64,000 bases of DNA from Branchiostoma floridae (lineage: Eukaryota; Chordata; Leptocardii; Amphioxiformes; Branchiostomatidae), in the NCBI RefSeq assembly GCF_000003815.2, contig NC_049987.1:4324907-4388906 (forward strand), written 5' to 3'. Positions 49,401 through 59,100 of the stretch are shown in pieces. The notes beneath the pieces are model-generated. The model was not told the origin of the DNA and ran no database searches. It was given only the letters and a program-made list of their open reading frames with translations. Every line of letters begins with the position of its first letter. The stretch's first letter is position 1. A program made the translations under genes and the position numbers.

Positions 49401-49956
49401 TGAATTTCTCTGGGGGATGTTTCATTTAGAGATCTCTTTAGACACACATCTTTGGAGTGGTTGATAATTACAAATGTATAACCTGGCGGAATTATGTTAT
49501 ACATTGTATACTGTGGATGTTATACAGTATTTGTGTATTTATGTCCCCTACAGGAGAGGCAACTCTGGACAGACTGTGACCATCCCCATGGAGCCTCAAC
49601 AACCCCCTCCGCAACCATCCCCCCAACCCTCACCTTACCCCGGAGGTAAACCTGATCAACCGTACCCCCCTGATCAGCCATACCCCCCTCCACAACCTGG
49701 ATACCCCCCTCAGCAACCAGGATACCCCCCACAACCAGGATACCCCCCTCAACAACCCGGTTACCCCCCTCAACAACCCGGGTACCCCCCTCAACAACCT
49801 GGCTACCCTCCTCAGCAACCTGGCTACCCCCCTCAACAGCCTGCCTACCCCCCTCAGCAACCCGGCTACCCCCCTCAGGGGGAACCTGCACCCCCTCCAT
49901 ATCACCCCTCCGCCCCACCACCCCCTCAAGACCCAGCGTACCCCCCTCCGCAGTAA
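37407..49956 (+). CDS. Type I membrane protein: signal peptide, CUB, LDLa, helix, PGYPPQQ-repeat tail
   Basis: Six exons, all phases consistent: 37407-37521, 41794-42076, 43637-43761, 44959-45090, 48571-48691, 49554-49956 (TAA). Predicted length is 392 residues. Exon 1 gives a signal peptide core [14 protein letters not shown]; Met17 is an alternative start. Exons 2-3 encode one CUB domain with four Cys (NMCGQ, MDCVM, IACMD, TGCDD). Exon 4 is a complete six-Cys LDLa repeat with calcium-site acidic residues ([10 protein letters not shown]). Exon 5 is a membrane helix ([14 protein letters not shown]) followed by five Cys, likely palmitoylated, then MNKRRG. The last exon is a Pro/Gln/Tyr-rich cytosolic tail with about nine PGYPPQQ-like repeats and a PPPY (PPxY) motif near the end, a WW-domain ligand type. 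It looks like a small receptor or co-receptor. I know no named orthologue. Confidence 0.85.
38049..39413. mobile_element. hAT-like element with exact 8-bp target duplication
   Basis: Perfect 14-bp inverted ends TAGGGCTGTGTACC / GGTACACAGCCCTA flanked by CTAGACAA on both sides. The inside has GGTACA repeats and no transposase. It lies in intron 1 of the CUB/LDLa gene. Confidence 0.88.
39438..39866. mobile_element. hAT-like MITE
   Basis: Ends TAGGGGTGGGTAC and GTACCCAACCCTA; flanks ATGTCACA and ATGCCACG agree at 6 of 8 bases. Inside GGTTCAGGTCCGG text links it to the 26753 and 53107 elements. It starts only 17 bases after the target duplication of its neighbour. Confidence 0.7.
39928..40840. 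mobile_element. CAGGGCTCGAAAT-family element, long copy
   Basis: Ends CAGGGCTCGAAATTAAC and GTTAATTTCGAGGCCTG, flanked by CATATA on both sides. It has a different interior (GGGACC motifs) from the three short copies but the same ends. Confidence 0.8.
42091..42676. mobile_element. TA-flanked MITE hosting a second element, next to a splice donor
   Basis: Ends CTGTAAATGCA / TGCATTTACAG with TA on both sides. The inside has GCGGTGGTTTTAAGTTTGCG repeats. It begins 14 bases after the donor of CUB exon 2 and contains the 42282-42654 element. Confidence 0.75.
42282..42654. mobile_element. CAGGGCTCGAAAT-family MITE, GCAAT duplication
   Basis: Ends CAGGGCTCGAAAT and ATTTCGAGGCCTG. GCAAT lies directly on both sides. 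The inside is rich in GGGTGCACC and its inverse, able to form hairpins. Confidence 0.85.
42830..43196. mobile_element. CAGGGCTCGAAAT-family MITE, TGTCG duplication
   Basis: Start mutated to CATTGCTCGAAAT; end ATTTCGAGACCTG; TGTCG on both sides. Interior GTGCACCCA text is nearly the same as at 42282. It is inserted in another repeat whose parts resemble 29375-29480. Confidence 0.82.
43835..43990 (+). mobile_element. Possible tRNA-derived SINE remnant
   Basis: TTTAGCTCAACTGGTAGTAG is tRNA-like (A box), but the expected B box is weak. About 75 bases after the CUB exon 3 donor. Confidence 0.35.
44560..44912 (-). mobile_element. tRNA-derived SINE, minus strand
   Basis: The minus strand begins with a tRNA-like head (GCGCAGTGGCAGTGTG, B box GGGTTCGAATCC), then CTTGTGCCCTTGGGAAAGGC and GACGTTAAATATGGAGGTCC. 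It ends 46 bases before LDLa exon 4. Confidence 0.75.
46049..46781. mobile_element. TAA-type MITE interrupted by a SINE
   Basis: Left part CGTTAGTTCACCTTTCTCCG ... TATCCGTTGTTTTC and right part CAATGGATATAGGTTACCCC ... GGTGAACGAACG are inverse and match the intact 207-bp copy at 52277. The middle holds the minus-strand SINE at 46136-46615. Confidence 0.7.
46136..46615 (-). mobile_element. tRNA-derived SINE, minus strand, nested
   Basis: Minus-strand head GGGGCCGCGTAGCACAGTGG and B box CCGGTTCGAATCC, then the shared CTTGTGCCCTTGGGAAAGGC body. Longest copy in the window, about 480 bases. Confidence 0.75.
48821..49113. mobile_element. CAGGGCTCGAAAT-family MITE, CCGTA duplication
   Basis: Ends CAGGGCTCGAAAT and ATTTCGAGCCCTG; CCGTA directly on both sides. 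It is inserted in a foldback repeat whose arms (AAGCCTGTGTGATAACC / GGTATCCCACAGGCTT) flank it. Confidence 0.85.
49680..49885 (+). repeat. Coding minisatellite in the proline-rich tail
   Basis: About nine 18-21-base units of CCTCAACAACCCGGNTACCC type, in frame, giving PGYPPQQ repeats. Unit number is likely to vary between alleles, each change adding or removing about 7 residues. Confidence 0.85.
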
Positions 49957-51370
49957 GACACAAAATGTCTTCTCAGCAATTGCTTTTAAAGTTTTTTGCT
50001 CTGAAAAATAGGTATGCTAAAAAATGTACTTATAGTGTAAGACCAGCAGATATACTGTAGTTGCTCAGATGTGTTGTAGTATGCTTGAGTAGTGTTTATA
50101 TGTTTTGGTGAAATTTATCTTTACAATGCATTTCTTCAGCATTGTCATGTAAATGAACACCAAATGATTAAGATTACACAACAGTGCTGGAAATATACAT
50201 ACTTCAATCTTTTCTGTTACATGCAAAATTGTATGTTTCAAAATTGTGCATGCAGTCGACTATTCTTCGAAATTTACACAGCAAAATTATACATAGTCAC
50301 TAGAAGTATTTTCTACATGCAAAATTGCACATTGAGAATATTTATTCACACAAATTTTTAAAATTGTATTTTGCAGGATTGCATTTATATTTTGAGCACT
50401 TGGGTCAAGATTGAGGACACTTTTTCACCTTTTGGAAATGTTTTTAAAACAAAAAAGCATATATGTTTCTGACAGAAGTCAAGTTATAGCAAGAACCATA
50501 AACAATATACACATATACAGTTGACTATGTTGACTACAAAAACCTGGTTTGTTTATCAGCATGTTTTAATTATCAATATCAATCTATAACTCTTATACTA
50601 AAATCACTTTTAGACACGGAAAATTTCAGATGCAGAAGATAAAGGGTGTGTTTGTGATGTGCATTTACTATAAAGGTTAACGATATGTAGTATTCAACTC
50701 ATAAACATTTAATACGATAAATGTGTCTGTCTTGTAATATATGTAGACTAATACAGTGTATTAGCTGTAGGATTCCATGTCAAGTTGATCTCAACATCCG
50801 GTTTTTGAATGATGGATTTACTTTTGCGAATCATCACAGTTGTTGCATGTACAATGTATGAATATGACGTTAATAGTAAAAATATCTTGTTGCAAGATTT
50901 TCACTCAGATCACAAAGTCAAGCATTTCTAAAGTTGCTGTCATCAGAAGAGTTACTGTCTTTAATAGATTGCATTTTACATGCAGGGTTTGACATTGGCA
51001 TTTGACATTGGCCCAATTGCCCAAGGCAATTGTGAGATTGCTGATTGGGAAATTGCATTAGTCGTACCGTAGTTGTTCGGTTGTGCCGGTGCAATTTTTC
51101 CATTGATTTGATTTTTCCATCGACAGATGTGTGTATACGTAGATATTAGTTATCAAAACAAAGTGTTTTTTTACTGGAAAATAAAGTTATTTCCTTGCCT
51201 CAAGTAAAATTTGGTAGAAAGTTTTTAATCGAATCTCAGGCCACTATAGATTTTTTACGTACATGGGAAGGGATTTTTTAAAAACTTGTCCAATCCTGTA
51301 CATGACTTGTGTGAGGAACAATAATTGAAAATTTACTGATGTATCATGGTATACTAATAGTAGTATTTAA
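49957..51370. other. 3' UTR and downstream sequence, no gene recognised
   Basis: Follows the stop codon. AT-rich, with several ATGCAAAATTG phrases near 50221-50335. AATAAA at about 51180 is a candidate polyadenylation signal. Confidence 0.4.
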
Positions 51371-51902
51371 AGGGGCATTCCACTCCAGAAGGGAGTGTTA
51401 TTGTCCAATAGATAATGTATCAATGAATACATGATCAGCCTACCTTTTGTGGAATTCCTCGTGGCGAATTACACAACGTGTGTTTGTAAAACAATATGAC
51501 ACTCACTAAACCCATGCAGACCCTACCCATGTATTCCCTATACGTGTAGACACTTCCTTTATCGTGAATATTTTCAGCATAAATGAGGGGCGCTAAGCAC
51601 ACCAAGAAGGTCAATTGTTCACAAGATATCAAAGAACACATATCTAGACGTGTTTTTCTTAGCGCCCCTGAAATTAGCTTTGTATCTTAACTTAAGTCAG
51701 GCACATTATATTCAGCCATAGGCTGAGATTGATTTAATTTGATTAGAGGGTACCTGGGGAGTTTTATAGAAGACTGAATGCTTTTTGATGCGCGTGAGGC
51801 TAATGGGTTCTCTTTCGTATAATGGTACATAGCATACATTTGTCACTTCTACAATTAATATCTATCGGAAAATAACAGTCCCGTCTGGAGTGGAATGCCC
51901 CT
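51371..51902. mobile_element. TTAA-flanked (piggyBac-like) MITE, intact
   Basis: Ends AGGGGCATTCCACTCCAGA / TCTGGAGTGGAATGCCCCT flanked by TTAA on both sides. No ORF. The TTAA target suggests piggyBac-type mobilisation; the superfamily is inferred. Confidence 0.8.
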
Positions 51903-52276
51903 TTAAGAGTACAACTGCCATGTGATACAGAAATATATATACAGTATATATGTGTGAGAATGAAGTGATGATTTGGTGTGCAAACCAGCAATATTTTGTG
52001 ACTCCACTTTGCTGCAATTCGTTGGTTGATATGCATATTCATCATGTTTATATTGTGCGATCTTCTGTATTTTCTTTTCAATTTAAAATCTATTCTAACC
52101 TTTTTAGAATTTTTTGGGTAGATGATTATTTAAAGAATATAGCTGTTCAAAGTAGTGGATGTGAATTCATTGAAGTAATAACCGAGTACTTCTTATGCGA
52201 GAACAATTTTACCTGCACTGTTTGCCTCAAGTTTCATGTTGCATGCCTCTCTAAGCCTAGACACTGCATGATGTAA

Positions 52277-52483
52277 CGCTGGTTTACCTTTATTCGTGGG
52301 GTAACCTATATCCGTTGTTTGTAAAAGGGTATCTAGGATATGAGTCAACTGATATCGACTGCAAACTGCAACATTTTTTAAATATTTCAAAATAAAGCAC
52401 AGTCCCTCGACTTTGTATACCTAAATACCCTGTCTTTTAAATCAACGGATATAGGTCACCCCACGGATAAAGGTGAACAAGCG
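52277..52483. mobile_element. TAA-flanked MITE, intact
   Basis: Ends CGCTGGTTTACCTTTATTCG and GATAAAGGTGAACAAGCG with TAA on both sides; the arms extend into TATCCGTTG / CAACGGATA. Reference copy for the 14757, 27416 and 46049 relatives. Possibly PIF/Harbinger-like. Confidence 0.75.
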
Positions 52484-53106
52484 TAAATAAGCATGTCCCT
52501 TTGACTGGACTAGTATGTGGTATCAAAGTAAGAATGTTGGATTTAGCCTTTACCTTGTAGCGGTGTGAATGGAAAAACTACATCATACTCAGTATTTATG
52601 AATGTTAAAGTGTTAAATATTCAATCATGGATTGTTCAAATTCAATGATGTGTTAAGATTAGAATCTTACAGCATGCGAATACATGTAGGTGATAGTATA
52701 GTATGTTCAGAAACTGTAGTTAAATTATACTTGAACTTGATATACTCAAGTTGTTGATATGTGTATGTAAAGTTATGGAAGACATTACAAAAAAACTTTG
52801 TACGTTTGTTGTACCAGTATAAACTTCTCTTACTTTGTAATGTTGAATTTATCACTGTTTTGTAAACACTGTCTTTTGTACAATACAATTGTGTGAGTAC
52901 TAAACTGTGTCAGTATTTCATGTGTGAATATATAGTTTCACCAGGTTAGTGAATAACTGACTAACATTTGTTCGCAACGTTTTTCAAGAGCTTGTGTTTC
53001 TTTGACCGTCTGTCATCATCTTCATGGTATACATGTACATGTAATGATGACTGGTTCACGTTGCACTGCAGTATAGGTGGCGCTGCCAACAATGCAGTCT
53101 CAAACA

Positions 53107-53543
53107 TAGTGATGCGTACCTAAACTCATATTCAGGTTCAGGTCCGGATTCAGGTACAGCAGTTCAGGTTCAGGTCCGGACTTAAAGTTCGGACCTGAAT
53201 CCATCATTGCATATTATGTGCGCTAGAAAGTTTCCTTTTTTGACGGGGGGGGGGGGGGGTGCATATAAAATTGCATGTAAGCTGATGAATTGAAATGCAA
53301 TGTGAAAAATACATGGAAATTATATAAAGCCAGTGTAAACACGAAATGTGTTTTGTCTTTTTCAAGTGCAAATTTCACTGTCTATGGAAGGTTTTAGATG
53401 GTTTAGAACAAAAAAGGGAATATAAGTGACAGATAGCTTTTTGCAAGTCTGGACTTGGCTCCGGACATTTTGTTTTTTTTTGGACTTGAACCTAAACATT
53501 TTTAGGTCAAATTCCAAGTCCGGGCTTTAGGTACGCACCACTA
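53107..53543. mobile_element. hAT-like MITE with exact 8-bp target duplication
   Basis: Ends TAGTGATGCGTACC and GGTACGCACCACTA flanked by CTCAAACA on both sides (53099-53106, 53544-53551). The inside has GGTTCAGGTCCGG text and a G run near 53245. Confidence 0.88.
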
Positions 53544-53551
53544 CTCAAACA

Positions 53552-55435
53552 TAACTTGACTTAATGTTTGTGACTGCATTGTAAGCAGTGACACCTATAG
53601 CTGCAGTGCAAAGTAATCCTAATAGGTCATTGAAACGTAGACTCATACTTGAAAAATATGTGGTCGCAAATAAAGGACTTTAAAATTTGCTATTGCGTAT
53701 TTAGTTTTTCTTCTTTGGGAATGATCTACTCCATGATCAATTGGTTGATAGATGGTTGCATGTAGTCAGGTACATTTGTTACTTTATACACTTTGCTATA
53801 TTCATATTTCAACCATACCAATCGGGCATGTGAACACTCGACACGTGTCATTGATGCCTCCTAGCGATTCATATTATCCCCGCAGCTAGTTATTTCTTCT
53901 GCAATAATGTCTTGAACTGCTAGGAGGCAATTTTGATCCATACGACGGACTTATACCCTGTTATAATACTTGCTATGAATTCAAGAGGTTTGTATGAAAT
54001 TTTGAAGGTCTTCACGGAATAGATACGTGTTTTACAGAACTCTTACAATCAACCACTGTAACTTAAGAAATAAAAAAGAAACGAACATTACAGTGTTCAT
54101 ACTAATTTCAACGAATAAATACAATTTTTTCCAATAAGTTTACATTAGATTGTTAAAATCTCGTATAATTCGTATGTTTCTTAGTCATGGGTAGTATAGA
54201 TTCCATCACTTTAAAAGCTCCTTGCTTCGTCTGACTTCTGATAATAAGGCACCCCTTTAGTGAAAAGGGTGAAAGCAGGATTAACGCAACCTTATTACAA
54301 CATCACATCCAGCCCTCGATGCTGACTGATTCGTTCGGAAAACAATAACATCTCTTTGTTTTTGCATGACATAGCACTTTTGTAATATGTTTTTTTGTGT
54401 TTGTTTTGCCCTATGTCATTCAATGTGCAATAGACAGGCATGGGATCTCCCATTGACAGTGTAGGCGTTGCAACAGTCAATGGAGCACGTAGAGAATCGC
54501 TATGTATTGTTGAGACTCCTTAGCTATCCGTGTCTTTTTTCGCAGCCACTAGTGAATTCGTGTGTAATAATATATTTTACTTCGTCCAATAATCCGTGCA
54601 ATTTATGCAATAATTCAAGGGAATTTTACGGAATCAATAAGGGTTTAAAGGAATACATACACACTTTACGGAGCTCATACAGTCCTTCACTAAAGAAGTA
54701 AGAAACACGCGTAGTATATTCTCATTATAATCTAATATTTCGGCATCGATGTTGACTTGTAAGTTCCTTTTTTTACGCGTGGAAAATCGGTATTGAAACT
54801 TTTCATGTTTGTTTTGCTTTATTCCGCTTGATTAATCATATACAAGCCTAGAAACTAAAATTATAGGCTTTACAAATGTCACTGGGGCATGTGGACATTC
54901 GCCACGTGTCATTGAGGCCCCGTAGCAATCCATGTCGTCTTTGCAGTCATTAGTTATTTCTTCTGCAATAATAACATGGACTGCTAGGGGGAATTTTTGA
55001 TCTATGCAATGCTCCAATATAGGCATCTAAGTATTTAGGAGAATTTTGCGAAATTCATAAGGTTTTTACGGCGGATGGATTGTATGATATTTGGTCTATG
55101 GTTAGGTGTTTGGAGACGAAGGTCAAGGTCTATTTTGGTTTCCTTGTGTGTGGCTATGGTACTGCTGCAGAACTTCCGGTTTTTATATCAACAATAGCTT
55201 GTTATTACTAATGATATGTGACGTGAGGTGAAAACGTGATGAGTTATAAGAATATATGCAGACATATGTTGATATGAAATAAACAAAATGAGGCATTTTT
55301 GATTTGTAGGTAATTGTTGTTTTATTGTAAAAATGATTCAAAGCAAGTCAGTATGGCGTATCTGTTTTCATTAAAGATTCATATAACTTTGGCTGATACA
55401 CATATCTGTCAATATTTAATAATCGGCCTGTATCC
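53552..55435. other. Intergenic, no gene recognised
   Basis: AT-rich. 53860-53960 and 54890-54990 share a repeat (CACGTGTCATTGANGCC ... TTATTTCTTCTGCAATAA). 55070-55180 resembles the start of the 33745 repeat (GAAGGTCAAG, TACTGCTGCAGAAC). TTTATT at 55321 could be the polyadenylation signal of the minus-strand gene. Confidence 0.4.
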
Positions 55436-55590
55436 TTCAGCCGAGACGGGGGCCGATACTGATTTTCCGGCACCTTTGACCCGTTGCTGACGTCACACTT
55501 CAGGACACATGTGCATAGCCTTCGGGTCGTGTCAACTTTAGAATGGTCAGTTGACTGACCACAAGCTTGTTGGTATTACGCCAAGAATTC
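55436..55590. repeat. Dispersed repeat with TGACGTCA, copy 1
   Basis: GAGACGGGGGCCGATACTGA ... CACCTTTGACCCGTTGCTGACGTCACACTT. The palindrome lies at 55488-55495. Copies at 62511 and 63749. Confidence 0.65.
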
Positions 55591-56101
55591 GAACTTTTCT
55601 TTGTGTACGAAATTATCGTTAAAAATCGTCACTATGCTATATTAGTCTGCTTTAAGAACGAAAACAGGCCTCTCGTATGTTGTTTCTCTAAATTCTGTTT
55701 CAGCAATCATCACAAATCAGTCACACCGCAAATAAAAATGGATGCAAATTCCAGTCCCTGTTCCGCTCGACAGTCTGGTCTGGAAAACAAAGTACATTCC
55801 GTTCAATATAGAAATATCTTTGAAATATATACTAAACAGTAAACATATAACGTAAATGCGTACATTTCAATTGAAATGCTGCGAGTCGCCGCTTTATGTA
55901 GCAGATGTAGGTGGCGCTTTTTCGACAAACGCGTCTATATATAGCGGCAAGAAGCAGAACTCCAGTTAAAGATTCCCCTATATCCTTATTCTAACAACCT
56001 GATGAAATTATTTTCGGAGGTTGATATATACGTCTCGTGTTCTTCGAAACCCCTTACTCACTATTGTTTACATTTGACTGAACAAGAACAAATGACACAC
56101 C

Positions 56102-59100
56102 TCACACCATGTGAACGGTAAGAACATCCTCTCCGACTTCAACAATGTCCTTCAGACGTTGCTTATTCTCAGTACCCACGGAGACGTGAGTCAGCCCGGG
56201 AGTCAGGAACACAAAGTCCTGCCAACCCAGGTTAGCAGGGAAGGCGGCCACCAGATCCTCACGAACCTGAGGCAAATAAATTAGATCTATATGTAAATAT
56301 AAATGTCAAAATAACATACGTTATAGGTCCCTATTTTTCATCGTCCTAGTTGTTGGATATAGAGCCAATAACATTGTTATTACCATCTCCATGCAAATTT
56401 GTATTGCTACCCCTGTGAAAAAATTGAGACATTGTTTTGGTATGGTGTGGCTGTGCTTTTTATGTGTTTCAGGATTTTTTGACAATATAACTTCATAACC
56501 TCAGGATGATATTTGATGTGTGAGTTTTTGATGAAATTCAAGGTAGATTATGGGCCTCAGGGCGGCTTCTCTTGGTTACACAGCAGATGGTCTTATTTTT
56601 TGTCTCTTTTGTCATAGACATGCTACGGTCCAAATTTTTTTCTGGCAGATAACGTTTGATATCAGGAGGAAGGTGTGAAGGCAGGGCGTCCCCTACCAGC
56701 TTGATCTGATACTGCACGGGCGTTGAGCAGTAATTGCTAATAGGTTCCTACTCTGCAGTCTACAAGTTTATGTACCTACATACACAAAACGAAATGATCT
56801 TTAAGTACGCCTTAAATCATGCGTGAATACGTGTTCTTCATAAAAAATATATCTTAACCTAAATGCTTCACGAATGTTTAAAGTTACAATTTCGTGCTGT
56901 GATAGCTTAGCTACCCCGTACCTGACTCAGAGGCTTCTTCATGTCCAGCCAGGTTGTCTGGATCTCCCCGTGACGGTACAGCCTGTCCAGCAGCTTGACC
57001 GTCACGTTCCTGGGCTCAGGGATGCCATCTAAAGGATAACAGCAAGAATTAAGGGAGTAACTCTACACTTATTTTCCCGATACAATGAGTTAAACTTCCT
57101 TCGGCCCGGTATATTGGCTTTATAAGCAATCAGAAAAGGTGAGTTAACTTCGACTCCGAGTACGACATCTGCATCTTTGCTGAGGATATTGAGGGGAATT
57201 TCGATAGCTACCTGTCTACAGATCTATTTTTTGGTCATTTTGTGGCCATTATATATTGGGCGTATCCCAAATTCAACTTCATTCAAAACCGTTTAGTGAC
57301 GGATAGCATTTCATGTCAGGGAGAAGTGGTGTAGGTTTGGCGCCTCCTATCAGATTGTTGTGGAACTGCATGGCTATTTTGTGACAATCTTTGAGATAGG
57401 ATTACTCAAGAAAGGTACGATGAATTTTGATCATCTTTAGTCCTTAGGTAGCTGTGACAGAGGTGTACAAAATGCACTTAGATCGGATGGGCAGAGATGG
57501 CAACTACCCAAAGAAGAGCTATGTATTTTGACCTCTATTTTACCTTGAAGTTCAATATCACACATTAGCATGATAAGCTTTGATTGTAACACAATACACG
57601 AAATATTCTTTTCTTACTCTCTTCTTCACACACGTATCCCGGTGGAGAGACGGAGCGAGGGGAGACTGAGGATCGGGACACCGGACGGGACTGGATGTCT
57701 GTCTTGTCAAACTTGGTCTCCTGCATCGTAAAGGCAGCGTTGCTCTTGCCCAAACTGGCTTCAAGGTCTTTCATCTCGTGAACTGTCGGTAAAGCCCCTT
57801 TGTTGGTAAAGGCCCTTTCTTGAAGTTCGTGTTTCTCCACAGAGATATCAGGGAACGCTCCTGCAGCGACCTCTGTGTAACAAGGACAGAGATATAGTAA
57901 TTGTTTTTGCATAGGAAGTACAAATGTTCCTCCAAATGTCCCAATGTGACTCGTTTGTTCAACACAAATGTCTGACCAGTACCTATAACTCATGTTTCCC
58001 TTTTGTTAAAGTTTGCTAATTAATCGTTTGTAATGCTATTGCATTGACGTTGACATAGCACGCTAACCATGTACTATTTTGTTGTTCACCGTGCAGTGTC
58101 CAGTTCACTGTGTAGTGTCCAATTAGGTTCAGTGCTTGTCAACTTGGCGACTATCCTTGCTGCTTCTATAGCAGGGTTTCTTATCAGAGACGGGTCAACA
58201 CTTTTCCTTTAGCGTGCTCCATCCAGGCATCTCCTCGGAGACGACATTTCCATTTTACGTCCCTTATGAAAGACGGATGCAGCTCCAACCGAGATGCCCT
58301 TCCCAGGACTTGAACCTAATTGGAACCAGGAGCTCAACTGTGAGATTGCTACCACTCGAGCTACATGGACTTCCTCCACATGTAATGTACAATGAAAAAA
58401 AAAAACGTACTGCGCGACTTTCTCTTCTTCAGCCACACGACAGTGAAGACTGCGATCACAACAAGAAGCACAACAACAGCCGAGACAGCAGCGATCATCA
58501 CGATATCCGGCCCTGCACTGACCTGGGATGACAATCATGAGAAAGGTGCAACGTTTTCGGTGAAATCATTTTCCTACACAGAGCCTCACTCAAACTAAAT
58601 AAGATATACCCTGGGAGCGCTTTACTGAACCAGGCTCAGGTTTCCACTTTTGTGTCGTCTAATGGCAATTACATGCTGTCAGCCTTGTAACGAATTGCCT
58701 TAACCTAAAGAAAACCTAAAGATGGCACGCCCACAAAAGTGGGAACCTTAGCCCGGTTTAGCAAAGCCTTCCAAAGCTATACTGTATGGTCCGACCGATG
58801 ATGATGATGGGCCTTGGGCGAGGCTATTCATGGGAGATTTTTTTTTCATTTCAATTAGAGTGTAAAATGATATATTAGTCAGCATACAGGGATACGAGGT
58901 ACAGGTATGCAGATTAAAATGTATGATATCTAAACTGCATTGCCAGCGAGGTAACTGCATCTTCATGAACATTATCTACTCCTCGCGCTCTACAGAATCT
59001 TACAGGACATTTCTTGATCACTTGTAGTATTTTTTCTATCAAAGTACGCCACCAGATGTTAGCCTCAGACACCTTACGCACTTCGACTCTGGCAATAACT

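Noticed and set aside
49520-49963. 147-residue Gly/Val-rich minus-strand ORF
   Set aside because: Antisense of the PGYPPQQ-coding minisatellite.
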